From Falsiroseomonas stagni DSM 19981 (GTDB lineage Bacteria; Pseudomonadota; Alphaproteobacteria; Acetobacterales; Acetobacteraceae): DNA of 64,000 bases. This document shows, piece by piece, positions 16,884 through 25,945 of this stretch. Position 1 is the stretch's first letter, and each line of letters begins with the position of its first letter. The translations under genes and the position numbers were made by a program. The notes under the pieces are model-generated. The model searched no databases, was not told the DNA's origin, and saw only the letters and a list, made by a program, of their open reading frames with translations. The stretch spans positions 62,001 through 126,000 of the forward strand of contig NZ_FOSQ01000003.1 in the NCBI RefSeq assembly GCF_900114315.1, written 5' to 3'.

Positions 16884-18329
16884 CTAGCCCTTCCCGGTGA
16901 AGAGCGGCAGCAGGGCGGCCTTCACCACCTTCCCCCCGGCATTGCGTGGCAGGGTTTCGACGAGTGCCCAGCGGCGCGGCACCTTGTAGGCGGCGAGGCG
17001 CGTCGCGGCGGCTTCGCGCAACGTTGCGGGCTCGAGGCCGGGGGCGATGACCGCCGCCGCAACCTCCTGCCCGTATTCAACGTCAGAAATTCCGAGCACG
17101 GCGGCGTCCTCCACGCCCGGGATGGCGCGCAGCGCTTCCTCCACCTCCCGCGGGTGGATGTTGGCGCCGCCGCGGATGATCATCTCCCCTTCCCGCCCGG
17201 TTACGCGCAGCCAGCCGCCGGCATCGATCACGCCGCGGTCGCCCGGGCGGAACCAGCCATCGCGGAAGGCAGGGTCGCCGGGCACGTCATCGGGCACGGA
17301 GGGGCCGCGCCAGCGGATGGCACCTTCCTCGCCCGGCGGCAGCGGCGTGCCGGAGGCGTCCACCACCTGGAGCTCGATCCCGAAGCCGGCGCGGCCGACG
17401 CTGTCGCCGTGATCGTCCATCTCGCCGGGCGGCAGCACCGTCGCGCCGCCGCCCTCCGTGCTGCCGTAGTAGTCGTGCAGGCGGGGTGAGAGGCGGGCGC
17501 GCACGGCCAGGCGCTCCGCCGGCGCCAGGGCGGCGCCGGTCGAGACCAGGCTGCGCAGGCCGGGCCAGCGCGGCGGCGCATCGGGCGGCCAGGTGGACAG
17601 GCAGCGGCGGAGCTGCGTCGGCACCAGGAAGGTCGCGGTGGCACCGAAATCGGCGATGGCCTGGTCCAGCGCTGGCGGTTCCCAGGGCGGGCAGAACAGC
17701 CGCACCGTGGCGCCAGCCCAGAGCACGGACATGGCGAAGCCGCGGCCGCCGCCGTGATGCAGCGGCGTCGCCACCAGGAAGCGATCGGCGCGATCGAAGC
17801 CGAGGCCGACATGATGCCCGATGAAGCGCGCGCGCATGTGGGATTGCCGGATCAGCGGCCCCTTCGGCGTGCCGGTGGTGCCGGAGGACAGCGCCACCAC
17901 CATCGGCGGATCGTCCTCGTCAGGGCGCGGCGGCGGCGTGGCGGGGGCCTGCGCGACCGTGGCGAGGAAGGCGTCGTCGGCGATGACCTCGCCGGGCAGT
18001 CCATCGGCGCAGCGCATCTCCACCAGGCTATGCGTGCAGGGGAAGACGGCGCGCGCGGCGGCACGCTCCGTGGGCGCCCAGCGATGATCCATCGGCAGCA
18101 CCGCGATGCCGAGCCGCGCGAGGGACCACAGCGCGATGACATGCAGCGGATGATCGCCGAGGCAGAGCGCGAGCCGTGCGCCGGGCGCGACACCACGCGC
18201 CATCAGCGCCTGCGCCAGGCGGTTCACCGCGGCATCGAGCGCGGCGTGGTCCAGCGCCACGCCATCCGCCAGCAGCGCGGGATGGGTGGGACGCATGCGG
18301 GCGTTCAGGGCTAGTGCGTCGGCGAGCAT
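16884..18329 (-). CDS. class I AMP-forming acyl-CoA ligase, paralog 1
   Basis: A 481-residue adenylating enzyme expected to activate a carboxylic acid and form its CoA thioester. The ATP loop is VVALSSGTTGTPKGP; YYGSTEGGG is the A5-type motif; DGWFRPGDRGVIDAGGWL carries the ribose-binding Asp; GREGEMIIRGGANIHPREVE is the hinge; and RNAGGKVVKAALL has the catalytic Lys. It is clearly related to the ligase at 19308 through the shared GTTG-x-PKGP, GGGR, FLVPT-x-LRR and STEGGG blocks. ATG 18329 matches the N-terminus of that paralog; a GTG at 18380 is an alternative. No good ribosome site was seen. It heads the minus-strand operon and is divergent from the amidohydrolase. Confidence 0.88.
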   Translation of the reverse strand: MLADALALNARMRPTHPALLADGVALDHAALDAAVNRLAQALMARGVAPGARLALCLGDHPLHVIALWSLARLGIAVLPMDHRWAPTERAAARAVFPCTHSLVEMRCADGLPGEVIADDAFLATVAQAPATPPPRPDEDDPPMVVALSSGTTGTPKGPLIRQSHMRARFIGHHVGLGFDRADRFLVATPLHHGGGRGFAMSVLWAGATVRLFCPPWEPPALDQAIADFGATATFLVPTQLRRCLSTWPPDAPPRWPGLRSLVSTGAALAPAERLAVRARLSPRLHDYYGSTEGGGATVLPPGEMDDHGDSVGRAGFGIELQVVDASGTPLPPGEEGAIRWRGPSVPDDVPGDPAFRDGWFRPGDRGVIDAGGWLRVTGREGEMIIRGGANIHPREVEEALRAIPGVEDAAVLGISDVEYGQEVAAAVIAPGLEPATLREAAATRLAAYKVPRRWALVETLPRNAGGKVVKAALLPLFTGKG

Positions 18330-18447
18330 GGCGGGTTGACAGCCCAGATGGGGCGGCCAGAGTTCCGCCGCACGCGCCACGGGTCAATCGCCGCACGACA
18401 CGCGCAGCGCCATGGGCGATGACGCCACGACAAGGAATCGGAACGGG

Positions 18448-19311
18448 ATGAGCGACGAGATCTGGGCGATCGATTCCGTGGTGAACATCTGGACGAAGGA
18501 AGCCCTGGCCGCGCGGCCGGATCGCACCGCCTTCTTCCGCGGCAAGATCGGCGTGGACCGGGAGACCTTCGAGGGCATCAGCCTGGAGACGATGCTGGCG
18601 CGGATGGATGCCGCGAAGATCGAGCGCGCCTTCCTGGTGGCCGCCAAGGTCGGCGTGAAATGGCACCCCGCCTGCTACCACGTGCCCTACGAATTGGTGG
18701 CGGCAGCGGTGCGGCAGTATCCCGACCGCTTCTCCGGACTGGCGGGGCTGGACCCGACCGAAGGGATGGATGGCGTGCGGGCGCTGGAGCGCGCGGTGAA
18801 GGAGGATGGCTTCATCGGCGCGCATTTCTACCCGCACTGGTTCGAACTGCCGCCGGACCATGCGAAGTGGTATCCCTTCTACGCGAAATGCGTGGAACTC
18901 GGCGTGCCGGTGCAGCTGCAGGTCGGGCAGAGCCTGGTCTATGACGCCAGCTATCCCAGGCGCTCCGTCGGCCGGCCGATCTGCCTGGATGCGGTGGCCT
19001 GCGATTTCCCGGAGCTGAAGATCATCGGCATCCATGTGGGCATCCCCTGGACGGATGAGATGATCGCGATGGCGTGGAAGCACCAGAACGTCTTCATCGC
19101 CGCCGATGCGCACAGCCCGAAATACTGGCCGGAGAGCTTCGTTCGCTACATCGACAGCTACGGGCAGGACAAGGTGATGTTCGGCACCGATTTTCCGGTG
19201 CTGCAATTCGAACGCACGCGCGCGGAGGTCGAAGGCTTGAAGCTGCGGCCTGGGCCTTTGCGAAAATTCCTTCGTGACAACGCGCTGCGGATCTACGGGC
19301 TGGCGCCATGA
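18448..19311 (+). CDS. amidohydrolase-2 superfamily TIM-barrel protein with altered metal motif
   Basis: A 287-residue protein of the amidohydrolase/decarboxylase group. C-terminal family blocks are present: IIGIHVGIPWTDEMIAMA with a metal-type His, FIAADAHSPKYWP, and MFGTDFPVLQFERT with the usual Asp. The N-terminal Asp-x-His-x-His that normally starts the barrel reads D9-S-V-V-N13, so both early His ligands are replaced. It may be mononuclear, use another ligand set, or be non-hydrolytic. The ATG at 18448 is preferred over 18412 because the family starts with the AIDS strand. The next gene overlaps its stop by 4 bases, so this and the second AMP-ligase are coupled. The substrate is unknown, but a CoA-activated aromatic or dicarboxylic acid is likely. 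Confidence 0.82.
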   Translation: MSDEIWAIDSVVNIWTKEALAARPDRTAFFRGKIGVDRETFEGISLETMLARMDAAKIERAFLVAAKVGVKWHPACYHVPYELVAAAVRQYPDRFSGLAGLDPTEGMDGVRALERAVKEDGFIGAHFYPHWFELPPDHAKWYPFYAKCVELGVPVQLQVGQSLVYDASYPRRSVGRPICLDAVACDFPELKIIGIHVGIPWTDEMIAMAWKHQNVFIAADAHSPKYWPESFVRYIDSYGQDKVMFGTDFPVLQFERTRAEVEGLKLRPGPLRKFLRDNALRIYGLAP

Positions 19312-20786
19312 TGAACATCGCGGATGCGCTGGCGCATCACGTGACCGCGCGGCCGGACCAGGCGGCGCTGGTCGCGGGAGACCGCGTGGTGCTGTACCGG
19401 GACCTGGATGGGCTGGTGCGGCGCTGGGCGGCGCATCTGACGGCGCTCGGCCTGCAGCAGGGCGAGGTCGTGGGCATCGCGCTGCGCGACAGCATGGAGC
19501 ACATGCTGGCGCTGTGGGGGGCCGCGCGGATGGGCGCGGTGGCGCTGCCGCTGGACTGGCGCTGGACCACGGGCGAGCAGCAGGCCGTCGCGCTGCGCTT
19601 CCGCGCGCGCCTCGTGCTGGTGGAGCCCGGCGCGGCGCCGCTGGAGGGGCTGCGCTGCGTGCCGGTGGATGAAGGTTTCGCCGCTGCTGTCGAAAGCGCA
19701 CCGGCCGACCTTCCCTTCCCCACCGGGCGCGATTGCGGCGGGATGCCGCTGCTGATGTCGCTGTCATCCGGCACCACGGGGCGGCCGAAGGGGCCGGTGG
19801 TGACGCATGAACAATTCATCCGCCGCTTCTGGACGCATTGGATCGACCTCGGCCTGAACAGCCGCGAGGTCTATGTCTCCGCGACGCCGCTCTATTTCGG
19901 CGGCGGGCGGACGTTTCCGATGTCGCTGATGTTCAGCGGCGGCACGGCGGTGCTGTTCCCGCCGCCCTACAAGCCGCAGGAGCTGGCGGCGGAAATCGAG
20001 AAGCGCCAGGCCACGTCAGCCTTCCTGGTGCCGACCCTGCTGCGGCGGCTGCTCGACCTGTCCGATGAGGCCGCTGCGCCACTGAGGAAAATGCGGCTGC
20101 TGCTGTCATCGGGCGCGCCGCTCCATCCCTGGGAACGCAAGGCGATCCGCGACCGGCTCTGCGCCGGGTTCCATGAGTACTACGCCAGCACGGAAGGTGG
20201 CGGGATATCGCTGCTGCGGCCGGAGGATATCGACGGGCATGAGGCGAGCGTCGGCCGTGCCGTCTTCGGCGTGGAGATCGCGATCTTCGACGAGGCGATG
20301 AACCGGCTGGGCGCGGGCGAGGTCGGGCGGATCGGCTATCGCGGCCCCGGCGTCGCCAGCGGCTTCTTCGAGGATCCCGAGGCCGACGCGGAAGTCTTCC
20401 ATGAGGGATGGTTCCTGCCAGGCGACCTCGCCTCGGTCGATGCCTCCGGCTACGTCACGCTGAAGGGCCGGAAGAAGGACATGATCATCAGGGGCGGCGT
20501 GAACATCTACCCGCCGGAGATCGAGAGCGTGCTGCTGTCGGACCCGCGCATCGCGGAAGCCGCCGTGGTCGGCTTTCCCTCCGCCAGCATGGGGGAGGAG
20601 ATCGCGGCCTTCGTCGTGCCGCGGCCGGGGGAGGCGCCCTCCGCCGAGAGCCTGGAGGCGCTCTGCCGCGCGCGGCTCGCCCCCTACAAGGTGCCGAAGC
20701 GGATCGAGCTGATTGCCGACCTGCCGCGCAACAGCAGCGGCAAGACGGTGAAGGCGGAGCTGGCGAAGCGCCTCACAGCAGGCTGA
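19308..20786 (+). CDS. class I AMP-forming acyl-CoA ligase, paralog 2
   Basis: A 492-residue adenylating enzyme. The P-loop-like motif is LMSLSSGTTGRPKGPVVTH. EYYASTEGGGISLL, EGWFLPGDLASVDASGYV, KGRKKDMIIRGGVNIYPPEIE and NSSGKTVKAELAK (catalytic Lys) are in canonical order. It resembles the divergent ligase at 16884 along most of its length, more than two random members of this large family would. The start ATG overlaps the amidohydrolase stop (ATGATGA). The 3' end runs 14 bases into the convergent RTX gene. Two related ligases with different partners suggest sequential activation steps or two substrates in one pathway. Confidence 0.9.
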   Translation: MMNIADALAHHVTARPDQAALVAGDRVVLYRDLDGLVRRWAAHLTALGLQQGEVVGIALRDSMEHMLALWGAARMGAVALPLDWRWTTGEQQAVALRFRARLVLVEPGAAPLEGLRCVPVDEGFAAAVESAPADLPFPTGRDCGGMPLLMSLSSGTTGRPKGPVVTHEQFIRRFWTHWIDLGLNSREVYVSATPLYFGGGRTFPMSLMFSGGTAVLFPPPYKPQELAAEIEKRQATSAFLVPTLLRRLLDLSDEAAAPLRKMRLLLSSGAPLHPWERKAIRDRLCAGFHEYYASTEGGGISLLRPEDIDGHEASVGRAVFGVEIAIFDEAMNRLGAGEVGRIGYRGPGVASGFFEDPEADAEVFHEGWFLPGDLASVDASGYVTLKGRKKDMIIRGGVNIYPPEIESVLLSDPRIAEAAVVGFPSASMGEEIAAFVVPRPGEAPSAESLEALCRARLAPYKVPKRIELIADLPRNSSGKTVKAELAKRLTAG

Positions 20787-23700
20787 TGTCGCCAAGCACC
20801 GGCATCGCGCCGTGGATCCGCGCCAGCACGATTTCATCCGCGCTGGCGGCGATGCCATCGGCGTCCAGCACCAGGTCGCGGCCCACCAGCGCAATGGTCC
20901 AGTCGCCGGGATGGCCATAGCCGAAATGGGCGCGTTCCAGCGCGCCGGGCGCCAGGCCCAGCGTGCCGAGCGGATCCAGGCTTTCGATGTCGAGCAGGAT
21001 GCGGTCGCCGGCGCCGAAATCGGCGATGCGATGGGTGCCGCCGAAGATGCCGAGCAGGAAGGCATCCGCGCCCGCATCACCCCGCATCGAATCATGGCCC
21101 GCACCGCCCAGCAGCGTATCCGCGCCCTCCCCGCCCGCCAGGCTGTCATGCCCATCGCCGCCATCGAGGCTGTCCGCCCCGTCGCGGCCCGCCAGCGTGT
21201 CATGCCCATCGCGGCCGCGCAGGATGTTGTCCATCGCATTGCCGGTGATGACGTTGTCGCCCGCATTGCCCGTGCCGCTGGTGGCGGTGCCGAGCAGGAC
21301 GAGCCGTTCGACATTCGCGGCCAGGGTGTGGCTGATGGTGGCGCGCACCTGGTCGTTGCCGCGGGCGAAGCCTTCCTCGATGACGCTGCCGGGAAGGTTG
21401 AGGAGGTAGGTATCGTCCCCCTGCCCGCCCACCAGGGCATCGAAGCCGCCGCGGCCATCGATCATGTCGTTGCCGTCGCCGCCCATCAGCGTCTCCGCCG
21501 TCCCGCTGCCGAGGATGGTATCGGCGGCGCCGCTGCCCTCCACGCCTTCGAAGAAGCGGAGCGTGGCGGATTGCCCGGCGCGCGTCACCGTCGCGGCGGC
21601 CAGGTCGATGCGCGCGGCGACGGCATCGTCGCGGAGCGAGAAGGTGTCGATGCCGGCACCGGCATCAAAGAGCTCGCCCGCCTCCAGCCCCGCACCCATG
21701 ACCAGGTCATCGCCACCGCCGCCGCGCAGCGTATCGCGGCCGATGAAGCCATCCAGCGTGTCGGCGCCGTCATTGCCCTCCACCCGGTCATTGCCGATGC
21801 CGCCGGACAATGAATCGGCGCCGGAACCGCCGTAGAGCGAGTCATGTCCGGCGCCGCCATCGGCGGTCCAGGTGACGAAGCCCGGCGTGGCCAGCAGCCG
21901 GTCCGCCCCGGTGCCGAACAGCACGGTCGCGGCTTCGAAGCCGCGGGCGATGCCGGGGGCGAAGCGGATGACGCCGCTGGCATCCGTGGTGACGGCGGCG
22001 GCCGCTTCCGCCGTCAGGTCCAGCAGCAGCGAATCCTCGCCGAAGCCGCCGCGCAGCTCATGCCGGCGCAGCCCCGCGACGGCGACGGCATCGCTGCCGG
22101 TTCCGCCCACGAATTCCAGGATCTCCACGCCCGTCACGCTGCCGCCATCGATCAGCGGCGTGGTCGCGGCCGGATCCGTGATGTCGATGTTCCAGCCCAG
22201 GAAGGAGGTGGCGCGGTCCAGTACCAGCCGGTCCATGCCCGCACCGCCCACGACCATCGCGGCGGCATCGGCCACCAGCGTGTCATCGCCATCGCCGCCG
22301 ATCAGCGTATCGGCCAGCACGCCGGGCAGGGTGAAATCGCCGCCACCGATGCCGCCGCCCGTGCCGATGACGCTGAAGGTGGTGACAATGGCGGCACCCC
22401 CATTGGCGATCAGGCGATCCGCCTCCGCGCCACCTTCCAGCCGATCGGCCCCCGTGCCGCCGCGCAGCGTATCCGCGCCGGCCTCCCCCAGCAGCGTGTC
22501 GGCCGCGGCCGCGCCCTCCATCGAATCGGCGCCACGGCCGCCCAACAGCCGATCGGCCTGGAAGCCGCCGACCAGCGTGTCGTTGAAGATGCCGCCGGTG
22601 ACATCGACACCCTCCGCCGCACCCGTGCCGATGTAGCGCAGCCTTTCGACATTGGAGATGCGGGAGCCGTCGCTGAGGAAGGTCTCGTTCTCATCCGTCG
22701 TGTCGTCCCCGTCATCGGCGTCGAGCGGTGCCATGGCGATGGTGAGCGGCGCGCCGCGCCCGGCCTCGATCCAGAGCGTGTCGTCCCCCGCGCCGCCATC
22801 GATCAGGTCGCCGCCCGCGGACCAGATGAGGCGGTCATTCCCGTCCTCCCCGAACAGCGCGTCGCGGCCTTCGCGCCCATCGATCTGGTCGTTGCCCCCG
22901 CCGCCATAGAGGCGATCCCCGAAGCCCATCGGGCTGCCGCGCGGGGCGATGGCGGAGGTCGCCGCATCGCCGCCATCGATCACGTCGCTGCCGCCGCCGC
23001 CGCGATAGGTCAGGCGTTCGAAGCCCTGGAAGGCGGTCGTGCCCTGCAGGCCGGAGACGTAGGTGAAGTCACTGTTGCCATACCAGCCGGGGACATTGGT
23101 CTTGCCGAGGTTGTTGGCGAGGTCGAGCACCAGGCGGTCATCGCCCTCTCCGCCCACCAGCGTATCGGCGGCCTGGCCGCGCAGCGCGAGGATCACGTCG
23201 TCCCCGCTGCCGCCATCCACCTGGTCCTTGTCCGCGCCGCCATCCAGCGTATCGGCGCCGCCCGATCCCATCAGCGCGTCGCGATGGATGCCGCCCGTCA
23301 CCTGGTCTGCCGCCGCGCCGCCGGTCCAGTCGATGCGCTCCACCCCCGTCATGCTGGTGCCGTTGGTCAGCACCTGGCTGGCATTGGCCTTGAAGGTGAA
23401 CTGCCAGGAAGCCGGTGCGCCGAGCCGGACCGTGGCGGGGGCGGCGATCACCAGCAGGTCGAAGCCATCGCCCCCATCGATCGTGTCGATGCCGGCGGAG
23501 GCGATGACATCATTGCCGCCGCCGGCAACCAGCCGGTTGCGCCCGCCGCCGCCGCCCAGGATGTCATCGCCGAGGCCCGTGCGGATGATGTCGTCGCCAC
23601 TGCCGCCCGCGACGATGTCCTTGCCGGTGGCGAAGATGCCGCTGTCGAATTCCAGCACCTCGAAGTTGCGGGCGATGGTGCCGGTGCCGAAGGACATCTC

Positions 23701-25833
23701 CGGCGTCAGGGCCAGGATGATGCCCTTGGAGGAGGCGACACCGGGGCCGGTATAGACCAGCGTGTCCCGGCCTTCTCCGCCATCCAGCACATCGGCCTTG
23801 TCGGCGCCATTCTCGTCGGCGGCGATGATGGTGTCGGCGCCGGCGCCGCCCTTCACGGTATCGGCGCCGGTGCCGCCAGCCAGAAGGTCATGGCCCGCGC
23901 CGCCATCCAGGCTGTCGGCATAGGCGCCGCCGGTCAGCGTATCCGCGCCGAAGCCGGTGGCGATCTCCAGCCGCTCCATGGATTGCAGGACGGTGCCGTC
24001 GGGCAGGGTGACGGTGACGCCGGCGGTGATCGCGTGGTCGGCCAGCGATCCGCGGCGGACCAGCACGACCTTGTCGTGCCCCGCACCACCCTGGAGCGTA
24101 TCCGCGCCACCATCCGACCCGCCGGCATAGAGCGTGTCGTCGCCCGATCCACCGCGGAGCAGGTCGCTGCCGCTGGCGCCGGTCCCGATCTGCCCGCCGG
24201 TGATGATGTCGTCGCCGGCCTGGCCATCGATGGTGTCGCGGCCGGCGCCGCCGGCGATGATGTCGTCGCCCGGGATGACGATGCCGGGCGCGTTGTAGCC
24301 GGTATAGAATTGGGCCGGCAGGCCGGGGCCGCTGTCGCCATAGATCAGGTCGTTGCCGGGGCCACCGCCCAGCACATCGCCGGCCCCGAAGCCGTGCAGC
24401 GTGTCGTTGCCGGTATTGCCGTAGATGTTGTTGAAGACCTTGGAGCCGCCGATGCGGTCATCGCCGGCCTTGGCATCCAGCGCCGTCTGTTCATCCGTCA
24501 GCTGGAGCGTGTTGGACCCGTCATCCGCCACCACGTCATTCTGGTAATGCGCGGTGTAGGTGGCCTGCACGCCGGTGATGCTGTCCGCGGTGTCCGGTCC
24601 ATCCAGCACCACCTTGCGCGAATTCTCGTACAGCCAGATCGGGTCCGCCGCCCAGCCATCGGCGTCGGGGACGAAGAAGTGGATGAGGGGGCCGACGGAG
24701 ACGTCGAAATCCTTCAGCCGCGTGTTGCGCAGGCCGATCTCCAGCGCCGAGACCTCGAGGTTGGCGGAGACCTCGATGCCGACGCGGGTGCTGTAGGTGC
24801 CGTGGCCGGTATAGGTGACGGTGGCATCGACATCGCCCTGGCCCATCGGCGTGTCGATGACGAAGCTGTCGCCCAGCACGCCCTGCGCCTGCTGGCCGAG
24901 GCTGGTGTCGAGGCGAAGCTGCACGCCATCGAGGTGGAACTCGACCTCCTGCACCAGGCGGACGAAGACGTTGGTCTCGACATCCAGCACGGTCCAGTAG
25001 AGCTGGGTCTTGGGGCCGGCGATGTCGATGGAGCCGGCCAGCACCTTGGCGGTGGGGGAGATGCGCGCCAGGAATTCCGCCATGGAGAAGGTGATGTCGA
25101 CGAAATCCGGCCCGAAGCCGCTGCGGCTGAGGGAGGGCAGGGCGCCGTCCCCGAAGGTGACGCCGCCATAGGCGTTGACGGCTTCCGGCGCCGTCAGCTT
25201 GTTGATGGTGATCGGGAACATCGACAGGTCGAGGTCGAGCGGCTGCCCGCTGGCCGCCGTGAAGATGCGCTTGCGGCCATCGGGGATATCGACCAGGGGG
25301 ATGTCGACATCGGAGATGATGTCGACCTCGCCGACCCAGAGATCGGCGGAGATGTCGATATCCTTCACGCCCGCCTGGAAGCCGTAGACGAAGTCGGCGA
25401 CGATGCTGGACGGGAGCTTCGGCGCCACGAAGGGCATGTCGCCGGTGACGAAGGTCAGGGTGGGCGTCAGGACCGGGTTGGCGTTCTGGTACTGCGCCAG
25501 CGGCGTGGGGTCCGCGGCATCGGGCGGCGGGATGTAGGGGGCGGCGCGTTCGCCGGTCCATTCGGCGAAGCCGTCGGCATTGTCCTCCACCACATAATCC
25601 ACGCCGAAGCTGCCGGCGTCCCAGGTCATCGTGACCTCGATGCCGAGCTGGCCATGGGCATAGACCGTGGCGCCGGCATCGATGACGGGGACGGGGATGC
25701 CGAAGCTGTCTTCCGTCAGCCGCTGTTCGAAATCGATCCGGGCGACGAGGTCGTCCCAGACCAGGGTGCCGGCGGCCGGGCCATCCAGCGCCAGGGCGTT
25801 GATGTCGCGGGTCTGGAGGGTGAGCTGGGTCAT
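20773..25833 (-). CDS. giant RTX calcium-binding protein, 1686 residues
   Basis: A large secreted-type protein. Residues 1 to about 430 are non-repetitive, acidic and beta-rich with no recognised domain. From about residue 440 to 1620 there are dozens of GGxGxDxLxGG nonapeptides in blocks (for example GGAGADTIIA, GGSGDDIIRT, GGDGDDTLVA), separated by spacers containing a recurrent VERL or LEILEF strand. The last 90 residues (LGIFGGTHRIADFGAGDRIL to the end) are serralysin-like and should act as a type I secretion signal. There is no signal peptide. Calcium should fold the repeats outside the cell; adhesin, biofilm or surface-layer roles are possible, but none is proven. No hlyBD/tolC-type genes are nearby. 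A GAAAC half-site cluster lies upstream. Confidence 0.88.
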   Translation of the reverse strand: MTQLTLQTRDINALALDGPAAGTLVWDDLVARIDFEQRLTEDSFGIPVPVIDAGATVYAHGQLGIEVTMTWDAGSFGVDYVVEDNADGFAEWTGERAAPYIPPPDAADPTPLAQYQNANPVLTPTLTFVTGDMPFVAPKLPSSIVADFVYGFQAGVKDIDISADLWVGEVDIISDVDIPLVDIPDGRKRIFTAASGQPLDLDLSMFPITINKLTAPEAVNAYGGVTFGDGALPSLSRSGFGPDFVDITFSMAEFLARISPTAKVLAGSIDIAGPKTQLYWTVLDVETNVFVRLVQEVEFHLDGVQLRLDTSLGQQAQGVLGDSFVIDTPMGQGDVDATVTYTGHGTYSTRVGIEVSANLEVSALEIGLRNTRLKDFDVSVGPLIHFFVPDADGWAADPIWLYENSRKVVLDGPDTADSITGVQATYTAHYQNDVVADDGSNTLQLTDEQTALDAKAGDDRIGGSKVFNNIYGNTGNDTLHGFGAGDVLGGGPGNDLIYGDSGPGLPAQFYTGYNAPGIVIPGDDIIAGGAGRDTIDGQAGDDIITGGQIGTGASGSDLLRGGSGDDTLYAGGSDGGADTLQGGAGHDKVVLVRRGSLADHAITAGVTVTLPDGTVLQSMERLEIATGFGADTLTGGAYADSLDGGAGHDLLAGGTGADTVKGGAGADTIIAADENGADKADVLDGGEGRDTLVYTGPGVASSKGIILALTPEMSFGTGTIARNFEVLEFDSGIFATGKDIVAGGSGDDIIRTGLGDDILGGGGGRNRLVAGGGNDVIASAGIDTIDGGDGFDLLVIAAPATVRLGAPASWQFTFKANASQVLTNGTSMTGVERIDWTGGAAADQVTGGIHRDALMGSGGADTLDGGADKDQVDGGSGDDVILALRGQAADTLVGGEGDDRLVLDLANNLGKTNVPGWYGNSDFTYVSGLQGTTAFQGFERLTYRGGGGSDVIDGGDAATSAIAPRGSPMGFGDRLYGGGGNDQIDGREGRDALFGEDGNDRLIWSAGGDLIDGGAGDDTLWIEAGRGAPLTIAMAPLDADDGDDTTDENETFLSDGSRISNVERLRYIGTGAAEGVDVTGGIFNDTLVGGFQADRLLGGRGADSMEGAAAADTLLGEAGADTLRGGTGADRLEGGAEADRLIANGGAAIVTTFSVIGTGGGIGGGDFTLPGVLADTLIGGDGDDTLVADAAAMVVGGAGMDRLVLDRATSFLGWNIDITDPAATTPLIDGGSVTGVEILEFVGGTGSDAVAVAGLRRHELRGGFGEDSLLLDLTAEAAAAVTTDASGVIRFAPGIARGFEAATVLFGTGADRLLATPGFVTWTADGGAGHDSLYGGSGADSLSGGIGNDRVEGNDGADTLDGFIGRDTLRGGGGDDLVMGAGLEAGELFDAGAGIDTFSLRDDAVAARIDLAAATVTRAGQSATLRFFEGVEGSGAADTILGSGTAETLMGGDGNDMIDGRGGFDALVGGQGDDTYLLNLPGSVIEEGFARGNDQVRATISHTLAANVERLVLLGTATSGTGNAGDNVITGNAMDNILRGRDGHDTLAGRDGADSLDGGDGHDSLAGGEGADTLLGGAGHDSMRGDAGADAFLLGIFGGTHRIADFGAGDRILLDIESLDPLGTLGLAPGALERAHFGYGHPGDWTIALVGRDLVLDADGIAASADEIVLARIHGAMPVLGDISLL

Positions 25834-25882
25834 GCGTCGGGGCCTTGGCGGCGTCCCGCGGATGCAACCACCCCGGCCGTGG

Positions 25883-25914
25883 GAAACGATGTTTCAGCGT
25901 TTCATCACGGTTTC
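25883..25914. promoter_or_regulatory. ladder of four GAAAC/GTTTC half-sites before the giant RTX gene
   Basis: GAAAC at 25883 is followed by GTTTC at 25891, 25899 and 25910. The first three are spaced exactly 8 bases apart and the last 11. It lies 50-80 bases upstream of the RTX start on the template side, where a promoter operator would be expected, and AT content rises locally. No regulator is assigned. Confidence 0.4.
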
Positions 25915-25945
25915 GTGGGGCTTCACGCCGATCCGGCGTGGGGCG

